Assembly: GCA_018985235.1 (NCBI GenBank)
Contig: JADGIG010000008.1
Coordinates: forward strand, 1 to 64,000
Direction: 5' to 3'
Length of the DNA stretch: 64,000 nt
Origin: Sanchytrium tribonematis
Lineage: Eukaryota > Sanchytriomycota > Sanchytriomycetes > Sanchytriales > Sanchytriaceae
The notes under the pieces are model-generated. The model did not search any database, was not told the DNA's origin, and worked only from the letters and a program-made list of their open reading frames with translations. Numbering within the stretch: the first letter of the stretch is position 1; each line of letters starts with the position of its first letter. The position numbers were made by a program, and so were the translations under genes. Of this stretch, positions 18,059 through 28,038 are shown piece by piece.

Positions 18059-20268
18059 ATGGAAAGAGAACAAATTGAAGATCTAATGGATTCTCCAGAA
18101 GATTATGTAGATTCTGAGCGGAATCCCTATTACAGCTATAGACAGGACCAAGAAATCAAATACAACTTCAGCTTAACCGAAGATGAGCGCATTATCATGC
18201 AAAATTTTAAAAAATGTTTATTATTGAGGAGTGAAAATATTACTGAATCTCTGCAAAAAGATCAGGACAACCCTAAAAACAAGAATGATTGGCACATTTA
18301 CCCGTATCCTCCTGCACCGTCCTACAAAGGAAAGGAGAGAGTTGAAATTTATGTTCCGAAAGAATTTTCTATGAGTGAAGTTAAATTTCCTGCAGCTGCT
18401 GAATCTTCTTTGTCATATAAAATGATTGACGGTGTGTTCCATTCGTTTGTCAATGATAAGAAAATAACAAATGTTGGGAGTTTTGGAGATTATTATAGAG
18501 ATTTGGAATATATTATTGATGTTATATCTGACGGTCCTGCGAAAACCTTTGCTTTTAGACGTCTTAGGTACCTAGAATCAAAATTTCAAATGTATACCTT
18601 AGTCAATGAAAGCCAAGAAATTTCTGAGACAAAACTCAATTCCCATCGGGATTTCTACAATGTCCGTAAAATCGATACACATATTCACCTTTCCTCATCT
18701 ATGAATCAAAAGCACCTTCTTCGGTTTATAAAATCAAAAATTAAGAAAAATTCAGACGAAGTCGTCATTTTTCGTGACGGAAAACATTTGACGTTAGCGG
18801 AAGTTTTTAAATCTTTAGGACTCCAGGCTTACGACCTGAGTATTGACACTTTAGACATGCATGCTCACAAAGACTCTTTTCATCGTTTCGATAGGTTTAA
18901 TCTTAAATATAATCCATTAGGTGAGACTCGACTACGAGAAATCTTTTTGAAAACAGACAATTATATCAAGGGAAGATATATGGCGGAACTTGTAAAAGAG
19001 GTAGTCACGGACCTCGAGCAGTCTAAATACCAGATGGCTGAATATCGGGCAAGTATATACGGACGTTCTAAAACAGAATGGTTGAATTTATCGAAATGGG
19101 TTGTAGATAACAAAATCTTTAGTAACAATATAAGATGGCTGATTCAAGTGCCTAGACTCTACAATTTATATAGGGAGAAGAATATAGTGCGTAATTTTAG
19201 TGATTTTATTGATAATTTATTTGAACCTTTATTTGAAGTGACTTTAAATCCGCAAGCCAATAAGGAACTTTTCGTGTTTTTAGAGAGAGTGGTTGGGTTT
19301 GATTCTGTGGACGATGAATCCAAATTAGAGAAACGTGCGTTCCGCAAGTATCCTCTTCCACAAGAATGGACTTACGATAATCCCCCATATAGTGTAGTTT
19401 TTCTTCATTTAGTATTATTTATATTACATGTATGCTAATATCGCAACACTAAATCAGCTAAGAAAGCAAAGAGGTTTAAATACTTTTGTACTTCGACCTC
19501 ATAGTGGAGAAGCTGGGGATACAGAGCATTTAGCTAGTGCCTTTCTCACTAGCTACGGAATATCACACGGAATCTTGTTAAGAAAGGTACCAGCCCTTCA
19601 ATATATGTACTATTTGCACCAAATAGGGATTGCCATGTCACCTTTAAGTAATAATGCACTATTTTTGAGTTATGAAAGAAATCCATTATTATCATACTTT
19701 AATAGGGGTCTAAACGTGAGTCTTTCTACTGATGATCCTTTGCAATTTCATTTTACCCGCGAGCCTTTAATTGAAGAGTACTCTGTGGCTGCGTAAATTT
19801 AACTTATTTAGTCAAATATATAAACTAAGTTCTACGGATATGTGTGAATTAGCCAGAAATAGTGTCCTTCAATGTGGTTGGGAAGACAAGCTGAAAAAGT
19901 TCTGGCTAGGACCGAGTTTTAAGCAATGCGGGGTTGCTGGAAATGACATAACAAAATCGAATGTCCCAAATCTGAGAATATTATATAGATATACTACTTT
20001 GGTAGATGAGCTCTGCCTTGTTCTGGGCATCGTTCAACGTCCCCAACCAGTCATTTTGGATGGACACCTAGCGAACGCTCAAATTTTGTCACCATTTAAT
20101 CAATTGCAAATTGATGCCGCTTCCCGAAAAATTTTGAGCTGTTGCGCTGTTCCTGTTGAAGTCAATGTTCCGGAAATGACAAGCGAACATGTTGCTTTTG
20201 GGAAGCTATCGAAACCTCACAGTCCAAGAGCGACAAGTCCTCATCCAAATGATCTAGAATTAAATTAA
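18059..20268 (+). CDS. AMD1: AMP deaminase
   Basis: Three exons, 18059-19393, 19413-19792 and 19812-20268 (723 aa). Converts AMP to IMP in the purine nucleotide cycle. Zinc and catalytic motifs are all present: D-T-H-I-H-L-S-S (~204), H-S-G-E-A-G (~470), then S-P-L-S-N-N and [11 protein letters not shown]. Exon joins rebuild the conserved blocks [13 protein letters not shown] and E-E-Y-S-V-A-A-Q-I-Y-K-L-S-S. The N-terminus contains Y-P-Y-P-P-A-P as in yeast and animal enzymes. The last ~80 residues after the catalytic domain look disordered. It ends 7 bp from the convergent PCF11 gene. Adenylosuccinate synthetase is also in this window. Confidence 0.95.
19394..19412 (+). other. 19-nt spliceosomal intron 1 in AMP deaminase gene
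   Basis: gtagtttttcttcatttag, phase 0. Removal gives the invariant [13 protein letters not shown] block. T at -8, A at -6. Confidence 0.97.
19793..19811 (+). other. 19-nt spliceosomal intron 2 in AMP deaminase gene
   Basis: gtaaatttaacttatttag, phase 2. Removal gives EEYSVAAQIYKLSS, conserved in AMP deaminases. T at -8, A at -6. Confidence 0.97.
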
Positions 20269-20275
20269 TTTTGAT

Positions 20276-21193
20276 TTACTTAATTTTTCTTTTCTTCGTG
20301 CTATTGAGGCAAGACGGATGCGCATACTCTGAAGTTTCCGAAAGAATACAATTTTTTAACATCCAGCAATCGTTGTCATCACTCCATATTTTGTCAAACT
20401 TTTCTTTACAGATGAAGCACGAAACGTCCTTCCTTCCATTTGGCGCCGTAGCGTAGAGTGTTTCTTTTGGCTTCTCTTGAATTGTTTCCTGAACAGCTTC
20501 CTCGTCTTGTTGCACCTCATCTATGGTTGTGGGATTAATCCATTCATTGATTAGAGGCCACCATCCTCTTCTAACTTGCGCCGAAATTTCCTGCTTCCTT
20601 CTATTAGATCTAAAATGGGTATCCATATGATTCTCAAATCTATTTGAATTATCAGAAACAAATCTCATTCCACATTGCTGGCATTTGTTTGGAATCTGCT
20701 TGAAGTAAAAATTAATATAATCAGTGATTTGTAAGGGTTTTTTGCTCGTGATCGATTTGAAATCTTGCAACGTGATCAATATTTTTGAACTAAGAATGAC
20801 TGATTTCTCAAAATTGGCTAGAAAATGATTTAATTCATTAACAATAGTGCTGAATAATGGACCGCTTTTTGGTTTGGGCAATTCCACCCAGGTTTTAATT
20901 ACTTTTGGAACAAGATTGCCTTTTTTAATATGTGACAGCCATTTCATGACATACGGCTGAATATCTTTTATATAAACACCACCTACATGCTTTAATATAC
21001 TGTCCAAAACTAATAAAACCAATTCTGTATTTACTGAAGTCGGAAAGGCTTGATCAAATGCCTTTACAATGCTCTCATGATAATCAACATAGTCCTGAGC
21101 TATCATTGTTAATGAATGAATTTGAAATTTGTCATTAACAGCCATGCTTGTCAAGGCTTCTTGAAAGTCTCGGAATAGCAAATCGTTGAACAT
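20276..21193 (-). CDS. PCF11: mRNA cleavage/termination factor PCF11-like
   Basis: 305 aa. Residues ~5-130 look like an RNA polymerase II CTD-interacting domain: eight helices, with Q-D-Y and L-L-V-L-D-S-I-L-K-H-V-G-G motifs. Two C-terminal zinc fingers follow: C-Q-Q-C-G-M-R-F with a paired H-x-x-x-H (~185-205) and C-F-I-C-K-E-K-F with a later H-P-S-C (~265-300), with the W-W-P-L-x-x-E-W segment between, as in PCF11. PCF11 links the CTD to pre-mRNA 3'-end cleavage and to transcription termination. It is about half the length of the yeast protein; the central linker is much reduced. Confidence 0.8.
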   Translation of the reverse strand: MFNDLLFRDFQEALTSMAVNDKFQIHSLTMIAQDYVDYHESIVKAFDQAFPTSVNTELVLLVLDSILKHVGGVYIKDIQPYVMKWLSHIKKGNLVPKVIKTWVELPKPKSGPLFSTIVNELNHFLANFEKSVILSSKILITLQDFKSITSKKPLQITDYINFYFKQIPNKCQQCGMRFVSDNSNRFENHMDTHFRSNRRKQEISAQVRRGWWPLINEWINPTTIDEVQQDEEAVQETIQEKPKETLYATAPNGRKDVSCFICKEKFDKIWSDDNDCWMLKNCILSETSEYAHPSCLNSTKKRKIK

Positions 21194-21346
21194 GCAAAAA
21201 GTTTCAAAGATTTCTCCACATTAGTACATTTGCTTTATTATAAGTTCCATATTGTTGCGTTGTGGTGTTTAAATATTAATTAACTAAGCTTATCAAAAAT
21301 TCAAAAGACTTTTGAAGAACAAAATATTTGTGTTTGGGCCGAAATT

Positions 21347-21679
21347 ATGGCAACCGCCAGGAGGAAGTCATTGGTAGAAATACAGGTCCAGAGAGAATAC
21401 CAGAATTTCAAAATTGTCAACAACACCCTATATACTGCAGATGACTATTTCATTAGTATGGATTTCTTGACAAGCAAAGGCTATCGAATTACAAGCCGCG
21501 GCAAGTTGATGCGCAAAGTCACTAGAGGGAATGGGAAAATGATTGAATATAAGGATTCTCCTCGAGAGTTACAAATCATTGAGCGTTTGCAAAATACTAT
21601 AAATGCAGAGAGTACAAGAAGCCACCAATTTGCAGAATTTCGGCCAGATCTGGGCTGGATGTCAAAAAAAATAATTTAA
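21347..21679 (+). CDS. Small basic protein, unknown
   Basis: 110 aa, no family recognised. It begins A-T-A-R-R-K-S and has a compact beta-rich looking segment (N-N-T-L-Y-T-A-D-D-Y-F-I-S-M) followed by K-L-M-R-K-V and a helical E-L-Q-I-I-E-R-L stretch, ending F-R-P-D-L-G-W. No membrane span. The 153-bp gap to PCF11 is one of the longer ones in the window and probably holds both promoters. It ends 4 bp from the convergent GatC-like gene. Confidence 0.55.
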   Translation: MATARRKSLVEIQVQREYQNFKIVNNTLYTADDYFISMDFLTSKGYRITSRGKLMRKVTRGNGKMIEYKDSPRELQIIERLQNTINAESTRSHQFAEFRPDLGWMSKKII

Positions 21680-21683
21680 TAAA

Positions 21684-21893
21684 CTATTTGCGATACATTG
21701 GCTTTTTGCAATATCGAAGCACATCATCAGCAGGAATATAATTTGCTTCCATGTCGTTTTGCTGTGCGTTAATGATTTGGCTTGATAATGTTATATCTGT
21801 GTAGCCATGAACAAGAGAGGTCAATGGTTTCACGCCAGTTGTGTCGACGCTTTTGATAATATTTACAAATTTCATCATTTCTTTTTTTGTCAT
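21684..21893 (-). CDS. GatC-like subunit of mitochondrial Glu-tRNA(Gln) amidotransferase
   Basis: 69 aa. The central segment I-I-K-S-V-D-T-T-G-V-K-P-L-T-S-L matches the GatC signature, where the subunit wraps around GatA/GatB and helps make Gln-tRNA(Gln) in mitochondria. It is shorter than usual (about 95-100): the N-terminal helix normally preceding this motif is largely missing. There is no room for another exon in the 34 bp to the upstream gene, so the protein may be truncated or minimal. Confidence 0.6.
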   Translation of the reverse strand: MTKKEMMKFVNIIKSVDTTGVKPLTSLVHGYTDITLSSQIINAQQNDMEANYIPADDVLRYCKKPMYRK

Positions 21894-21927
21894 GAGGAGA
21901 AAGAAAATTGTAATTTATTGATAAAGG

Positions 21928-23178
21928 TCATCTATTAGCGCCTTTAAATTCATTGGAGCTACTTAAACTTTTGGCTTTGATGTAAATTTCTTCCTGCAAG
22001 ATCAATTGCTTTGACTGCCAAGAGTTGAATAGATATTTAAGTTCAGGCAGTTTCCCATGGATCATTTCAATCAGTGACTGATTGTCAAGTTGAGAAACTT
22101 CGTATTTGAAGTCTGGATTAAAGTATTTGATAAGTTCAAAAATATTGTTATTGTAGCTTAAAGATGGGTCATTCTGGAAAGCATTCAAATCTTCTTTTCC
22201 ATCGGCAACAATATGATCAAAACCCATATTTTTCAACACCTTGCGATACTCATCCATTGACTCAATGAATGATTTTGCCTCCACTTTTAAATTTTGAATG
22301 GAATTCACCAAATCCATACCACTGTTTTCATTTTCTAGTAGTGATATGAAAGAGCTGTTTAATATTATCAATTTCAGACTGTCTGTAGATTCCAAAGCGT
22401 GAATAATCGCTTGGAACACTTTTTCTTTGATAATTTGAACAACCATTTTTTGAGAATTAGAAGCAGCCTTCTTGATTGCGAAAGAGTCTGGTTTCGGACA
22501 TCCCAAAAGTTTATAAACCTTTTCGTATGCTTGCACAAGTGCCTTACTAGAGCTCATGGAAGTTTTCAAACGCTTAATCGATGAATGAATTTGTCTATTA
22601 ATTATAATATTTTCGTCCTGCACCAGATACTCAAGTTCACCTTTACACTGACGAGGAGCTATCCGCCTGTTGTTCTTGTCTGGAGCAAAAACATCAGCTC
22701 CTGCTTGCAAAAGTATCCACGAGCAATCTTTGAAGTTTTTAATTACAGCAATATGTAAAGGTGTGGATTGAGCAGGAATTTTAGAAAACGCAAGCAACGT
22801 TTTTTGATTTAAATATTTGGGAAATTTTGAGATTACTATTGGTAACAGATTGGGCTTATTGTGCATTACAAGGATGTGTAGAATATTGTATCCATAAGAA
22901 TCGACTGGTGGAATAAAATCGTAGCTCAAAAAGAGTTCAATCACTTTTTCATCAAAGTGAATGTCTAGAGCAGCCCGATATGGATCTAGAGCATCAATAT
23001 CTCTTGGTTTTGTAGGATCGTCGCCATATTCAAGTGCCGCTTTTATTGCTTTGTACATTCGCAATTTGACCAACTCAACAAAAAATGAGGGTGATGTTGT
23101 ACCTTGCTGCAATATACTTTCAGCAACATCGTCCTCATTTTCGACTAGCTGTTTCTCACGATTATTATTTTTCGTCAT
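21928..23178 (-). CDS. Ankyrin-repeat protein
   Basis: 416 aa. Residues ~30-195 hold four to five ankyrin-like units: Y-G-Y-N-I-L-H-I-L-V (~105), S-T-P-L-H-I-A-V-I-K-N (~145) and A-G-A-D-V-F-A-P-D (~165) are clear, while flanking units are degenerate. The C-terminal ~220 residues are helical with coiled-coil character and no known motif. There is no signal peptide or membrane span. Ankyrin repeats bind other proteins; the partner is unknown. It lies between the GatC-like gene and IleRS on the same strand. Confidence 0.75.
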   Translation of the reverse strand: MTKNNNREKQLVENEDDVAESILQQGTTSPSFFVELVKLRMYKAIKAALEYGDDPTKPRDIDALDPYRAALDIHFDEKVIELFLSYDFIPPVDSYGYNILHILVMHNKPNLLPIVISKFPKYLNQKTLLAFSKIPAQSTPLHIAVIKNFKDCSWILLQAGADVFAPDKNNRRIAPRQCKGELEYLVQDENIIINRQIHSSIKRLKTSMSSSKALVQAYEKVYKLLGCPKPDSFAIKKAASNSQKMVVQIIKEKVFQAIIHALESTDSLKLIILNSSFISLLENENSGMDLVNSIQNLKVEAKSFIESMDEYRKVLKNMGFDHIVADGKEDLNAFQNDPSLSYNNNIFELIKYFNPDFKYEVSQLDNQSLIEMIHGKLPELKYLFNSWQSKQLILQEEIYIKAKSLSSSNEFKGANR

Positions 23179-23227
23179 AATTTTCTAATAAATATTTTTT
23201 AAGGGGATTAATCGTTTTATTTTGATC

Positions 23228-25802
23228 CTATTGTGCTTGAGCGCATCTAGAACAGATATCTTCCTCACAAATCTTTTTCCAGCACCTCTTGCATTTCTTC
23301 ATACTAGCTTTTTGTACAGTGATGTCAGCCACATCTTTTAAAATCACTTTTGAGACACCCAACAAGTCACTTAAATCGTCATTAAATGCATTCGGCTTGT
23401 TTGGTAATATTACGTATGCATCCATCGGGCTGGAAACAAATTGATTCTTGATGCTAGAGTCCAAAATTCTATTAACTTGAGTTCTTAATACTGATATCTC
23501 TGCGAAATCATTTTGAATAGATTCATTCTCATAATTCAAATTATCAAAATTTAAATTGAACACAGATTTTTCGTTTCCCAAAACATGATAGGCTTCTTCA
23601 GCTAAAGCTGGGGTAATAGGTGCAATCCATTTTAGAAATGCTAATAAAATAATTTCTAAAGTAAAGATTGCCGATTTGCGTCTTCTGCTATCAATATGGT
23701 CACAATACAGTCTATCTTTAATTGTCTCAAAGTAAGGAGCTGATAGTTTTGATGCTACAAAAAAATTAATAGCCTGCACGACAAGATGGTATTCATATTT
23801 TGAATAATGTGATATAATCAATTTGTGAGATGCTGATAATTCAGATAAAATCCATCTATCAATGGCGGACAAGTCTGTATAGGAAGTCTGCAAGCTTAAT
23901 TTATCATTCAAGTTACCAAGCATGTATTTCACAGCTATCCTCCAGCGCTTTAGATCTTTTCCGACCTGTTCAACAATTCTTTTCCCAATTTGCACATCTT
24001 TTGTAAATTGAGTAGAAGCGCACCAAAATCTAAGACCGTCCACGCCAATTGCTTTAAAACCACTTCCACCATGAATTACTTGCTTCGGATCCACAACATT
24101 GCCTAAACTCTTACTCATTTTTTTGCCTTTTTCATCCAAAACAAATCCGTGGCAAACAATTTGCTTTGTCGGAGATCTGCCATTGATAGCAACAGAAAGC
24201 AGCATTGAACTTTGGAACCAGCCTCTAAACTGATCGTTTCCTTCGATATACACGTCGGCTTGTCCGTTTAGAGTTGACCAAGATACACCACTATCAAACC
24301 AAACATCCATAGTATCATCTTCTTTTGTGAGATACTTTTCCAAATATTTGTATTTTTCTGGTAGAAACTCGCCTACAGGTAGAGTAAACCAAGAATCTGG
24401 TCCTTGACGCTCAATGATGCGATATATTTGATCCAATATATCATCTGTCATGTATGGCTTGTTATTTCTCTTATCATACATCATTGGAATTGCGACTCCC
24501 CAAAACCTAAATCAAATTAAAATACCTTTGCCTTGAAATGCACCATTCGGCTCTGGAGGTGATACTTTTTGAAAGCTTTTCCTTTCCAAAATTAGGTACA
24601 AATTGAGTTGCATTAATGCATTCTAGCGACAATTCTTTCAGTTTGTCTACTCTGCAAAAATACTGCAAGGCGGATCGGGTTATTATTGGTTGCTTTTTTC
24701 TCCAGTCAACAGGATAAGAATGTTTATAAGGCTCAACTGCTAAAAGATTTCTATTATTTCTTAGTAGCTCAATAACTTTCACGGTCCCAGCTTCTAAAGC
24801 CTGTAAGCCGATAAGTTCTGGAATTCCGCAGTTTGGATCAAACTCACCCGACTCGTTAACAGGACAATAAACTTTGATGTTTTCTTTCTTTGCCACGATA
24901 AAGTCTTCCATTCCATGTCCTGGCGCGATGTGAACTAAGCAGGTTTGTCCGTCAGTTACATGATCACTATGAACAATACGATGGCGAGTAGATAGCAAAG
25001 GGTGTAAATAAGTTTGAGTCAGAAGCTCTTCAACTTCAATTTTTTCTGTTCCTAATAAGGAGGAGTTCTTTATGTGCTCTAATTTTTTAATGAAGGATTT
25101 ACCAACGATAATAGTTTCATCTCGGAATATACATTTTACGTATTCTAAAGATCTGTTCAAAGATACAGCCATATTAGCCGGTATTGTGTAGGGCGTTGTA
25201 GTCCACACGAGAAGGGAAATTCCACGGTCTAGTTGACAACGCACAAAAACTGACTGACTAGTTATATCTTCATATTCGATTTCGGCTTCGGCTAATGCTG
25301 TTTGATTTGCTGGAGACCAGTAAACAGGCTTATAATCTCGGTAAATTAAGCCTGATTTGTAAAGATGATTAAATATTTTCATTTGTTTAATTACATAGCT
25401 TGTATCCATAGTTTTGTAAGGATTTTTCCAATCACCAAGTATATTCCAAGATTGAAATTGCAAGCTCTGCTGTTTCAGACAGCTAAGGGCATATTGTCTA
25501 GCTTCTGAACGAATTTCCAGTGGATTTTTTGCCTTTTGTCGGGCTTTCAATTCTACTGGAAGACCGTGAGTATCAAACCCTGGTCTCATGTAAACTTGGT
25601 TGCCCCGAAGAAGTCTATACCTCAAGGTTATATCTTTAATAATTTTGTTAAGCGCATGGCCAATATGCAAATTACCTGAACAATAAGGCGGTCCATCGTG
25701 AATGACAAAAGAAGGGCCAGTCTTAGTAGGCATCTCTTTCTCGACGTAAGACGTTGAATTTTTTAATTTGGTAACGGGTAAGCGGACTTTTGCTATTTGC
25801 AT
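23228..25802 (-). CDS. IARS2: Isoleucyl-tRNA synthetase, mitochondrial/bacterial type
   Basis: Exons 24526-25802 and 23228-24506 (851 aa). Class I signature H-I-G-H (~48-51, in G-N-L-H-I-G-H-A-L-N-K) and K-M-S-K-S-L-G-N are both present, with H-D-G-P-P-Y and the editing domain T-T-P-Y-T-I-P-A-N between. The C-terminus carries the bacterial-type zinc ribbon C-K-R-C-W-K-K followed by C-S-R-C, which separates it from the cytosolic eukaryotic enzyme and supports organellar function. ATG 25802 begins a basic leader compatible with mitochondrial import. Splicing restores R-Q-R-F-W-G-V-A-I-P. Divergent from MED8 with only 46 bp between start codons. Confidence 0.95.
24507..24525 (-). other. 19-nt spliceosomal intron in IleRS gene
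   Basis: Minus strand gtattttaatttgatttag, phase 2. Removal restores W-C-I-S-R-Q-R-F-W-G-V-A-I-P, universal in IleRS. T at -8, A at -6. Confidence 0.98.
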
Positions 25803-25848
25803 TGTGCAATTGAAATTCTTGGAATATCTCCTGGATTTCACATCAGCT
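25803..25848. promoter_or_regulatory. 46-bp region between divergent start codons (IleRS / MED8)
   Basis: Divergent starts at 25802 (minus) and 25849 (plus). It is likely a shared promoter; no motif is recognised. Confidence 0.4.
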
Positions 25849-26202
25849 ATGTCTGGCAATCTAGATTTGAACGGAATAACCTCGCAACTCAATCAGCTAC
25901 ACGGACCTCTAGAACAGCTTGTAGAATTTAATACTATGAATTGGCAGCAAATTCAATCTTCTTATCAGATTATAATTGAGAGGTTTCAAAGGCTTATCGA
26001 TGGAATTGGAGAGAATCTTGAACAAACCTTATTGTACCCATTTAAGCCAACCGGTACTAAAGCATTATATCCAATGGTGTATTTGCGCTCAAAACCTGAG
26101 CCCTTTATCGAGGATTACCTAAATGACTTGAAAGGTGTCGATACTAGTGAAGAATATGATGCCGAAATCGAGGCAGCTTTGCTGCTATTTGAGGAGGAAT
26201 AA
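25849..26202 (+). CDS. MED8: Mediator complex subunit 8 (MED8)-like
   Basis: 117 aa. MED8 belongs to the Mediator head module, contacting MED18/MED20 and TBP. Seen: an N-terminal helix L-N-Q-L-H-G-P-L-E-Q-L, then N-W-Q-Q-I-Q-S-S-Y, a second helix, P-F-K-P, and the conserved Y-L-R-S-K-P-E-P-F-I-E-D-Y-L near residue 80. ATG 25849 was chosen over an upstream in-frame start that overlaps the divergent IleRS gene. It lacks the C-terminal amphipathic helix that in larger MED8 proteins binds MED18. Confidence 0.7.
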   Translation: MSGNLDLNGITSQLNQLHGPLEQLVEFNTMNWQQIQSSYQIIIERFQRLIDGIGENLEQTLLYPFKPTGTKALYPMVYLRSKPEPFIEDYLNDLKGVDTSEEYDAEIEAALLLFEEE

Positions 26203-26303
26203 TAATCGAACTGTTTTGTTAAATAAAACGTATTGCTGATATTTACTTGCTGTGATCCTTGGCATTAACAGATTTTTTCGTGCAAATCTCCTCATTTCAA
26301 ATT

Positions 26304-27299
26304 ATGTCCAAAGTTTCCAATGACTCTCGGAATTCTCCGTTGCAAGATCTAATTCTTATACAGGCTGGCCAGGCGCCAATTGATAATAATATCTTATCTT
26401 TGAAAAACCAGTTTACTGAATATGAAAATTTAACGCAACCAAGTATGACAAATTTAAGTAATCGAAAAATCAGAGTTATCAGGAAAAATGACAATGCTAA
26501 AGTTTGCCTAGTTAAGAATGAGGGAGCCAATGCACTTTTTAGTAACCTTGTAAATAAAGTTCCTGAAGATATGGAGGTTATGCAAATAGAGCAACATCCT
26601 GTTTTACCAGATAAATTATTGTTGCCAACGGGGAAAGAACCTAGGCTTGAAAGGACCGTCGAAAATATGTACTCTTCTTTTGGAAGTCATTTGCCAAACA
26701 GAGACACAACTAATGCAGTGCTCGGGGAAAGAGAGAGTGCACTTTTACGCAGGAAAAGAAATTTTCAAAGGAAGAGAATGAAAGAGCTTACAATATATAG
26801 AGACATAGATCTAAATTCTCTTGTTTTGCAACATATTTCTAAAGCCCACAATAGTGAAATGTCAGAACGCTTCCAAAATAACCCAGATAGTCAAGAAGCA
26901 ATAGAAGAAAAATTAAATTTTTTGATACTATGGATTAATGAGATAAAACGATTAAAACTAGATAGAAACTCTAAGAATTCCACACAAATACTATTAGAGG
27001 CCTTGTATAAGCAACAACTTGTAGAACACATTAAGATTTGTTCTACAAAGGGACAAACTTCAAAATATATGTATAGACATGAAAATGAGAGTATTCAAGC
27101 AATGATGAACAGAATCATAATCAGATCCCCACAATACCAAGGAAGTTTGCCTCCCGACAAGCCATTTGCGCATACAAGTGGTCTTGTTGATGAAACTCCG
27201 AAGCTCGCCAATAGTGCACCGGAATATACTCCAAATTGTAGCGACATCGAAAATTATCACATATTAAAAAAACTGGCGTCCATACCAAATACAACGTGA
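26304..27299 (+). CDS. Charged helical protein, unknown
   Basis: 331 aa from ATG 26304; the frame extends upstream through a TTG. No family recognised. The N-terminal third is low-complexity. The middle contains E-R-E-S-A-L-L-R-R-K-R-N-F-Q-R-K-R, a strongly basic stretch that could be a nuclear localisation signal, followed by helices (residues ~190-260). The C-terminus is Pro/Ser-rich. It ends with ACG-TGA and an AATAAA six bases on, 16 bp from the convergent mL45-like gene. Confidence 0.6.
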   Translation: MSKVSNDSRNSPLQDLILIQAGQAPIDNNILSLKNQFTEYENLTQPSMTNLSNRKIRVIRKNDNAKVCLVKNEGANALFSNLVNKVPEDMEVMQIEQHPVLPDKLLLPTGKEPRLERTVENMYSSFGSHLPNRDTTNAVLGERESALLRRKRNFQRKRMKELTIYRDIDLNSLVLQHISKAHNSEMSERFQNNPDSQEAIEEKLNFLILWINEIKRLKLDRNSKNSTQILLEALYKQQLVEHIKICSTKGQTSKYMYRHENESIQAMMNRIIIRSPQYQGSLPPDKPFAHTSGLVDETPKLANSAPEYTPNCSDIENYHILKKLASIPNTT

Positions 27300-27315
27300 A
27301 AATAAACCAATTAAT

Positions 27316-28008
27316 TTACTTGCTCTTATATTGATGATTGCCGCTCTTGTGGCAGTTTAAAACGGATTCCATAGACATGATGCCACATAGTCTCCAAGGA
27401 GATGTATAATTAGCAGATTTTGACTTTTCAGCAAAAATATATTCCGTCACTTTTTCATTTTCTATCCTGTTTTCTTTGCCATTCATAATTGTTCTGGCAT
27501 TTAGAATCGAGGAAACCTTCATTGTTAGTTGAAAAAGATACTCATAACTTTGACCAGGTTGCTCCATTTGACCTGGTATATATTTTAAGACTTTTGGAAT
27601 CATAAAGTTGACACTTTCAAGAGAAGTGTCTATGGATGTAAATTTTACCTCGGAGGTGACTTCCTTGATTATTTTCTTTTGCATCTTTTGTGTAAGAAGA
27701 GGACTACAAACGTTTGCAATTCTAGCTTTATTAGCAGAGGCGATTCCTTCATAAAGTTCCTTATAAAGATCCTTAATTTCAGAATGAAAGCCATTTAACT
27801 TGTAATATTTCATAAATGACAGACCAATATATTTTTTAAAACTTTTTTTTGCTTTTGTCGTCATTCCTTCAAATTTGTTCATTTTGTATGTTTCGACCCA
27901 GGGAATAGGAACGTATGCATCGATTATTTGATCTGCTCCCTTCATTTTATGCTGCTTGCTGACCATTTGTGCTTTTACAGATGATAGAAGTGTCTTTGTA
28001 CGAATCAT
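27316..28008 (-). CDS. Probable mitochondrial ribosomal protein mL45 (TIM44-like fold)
   Basis: 230 aa. The N-terminus is basic and Ser/Lys-rich, like a mitochondrial presequence, followed by V-P-I-P-W-V-E-T-Y. Helices around residues 75-110 (E-I-K-D-L-Y-K-E-L-Y-E-G-I-A-S-A-N-K-A-R) lead into a beta-rich segment, and the end contains E-Y-I-F-A-E-K and Y-T-S-P-W-R-L-C-G-I, similar to the mL45 closing motif around S-W-R-M-x-x-K-I. mL45/Mba1 anchors mitoribosomes to the inner membrane. The TIM44-like fold is inferred from helix/strand order. Divergent from EME1 with 30 bp between starts. Confidence 0.55.
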   Translation of the reverse strand: MIRTKTLLSSVKAQMVSKQHKMKGADQIIDAYVPIPWVETYKMNKFEGMTTKAKKSFKKYIGLSFMKYYKLNGFHSEIKDLYKELYEGIASANKARIANVCSPLLTQKMQKKIIKEVTSEVKFTSIDTSLESVNFMIPKVLKYIPGQMEQPGQSYEYLFQLTMKVSSILNARTIMNGKENRIENEKVTEYIFAEKSKSANYTSPWRLCGIMSMESVLNCHKSGNHQYKSK

Positions 28009-28038
28009 CTCTCCAAGTTTGAAAACGTCCAGCCAAAT
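28009..28038. promoter_or_regulatory. 30-bp region between divergent start codons (mL45-like / EME1-like)
   Basis: Both ATG codons are separated by only 30 bp, so the two promoters must share this stretch or lie inside the coding regions. No TATA box or other element is evident. Confidence 0.4.
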
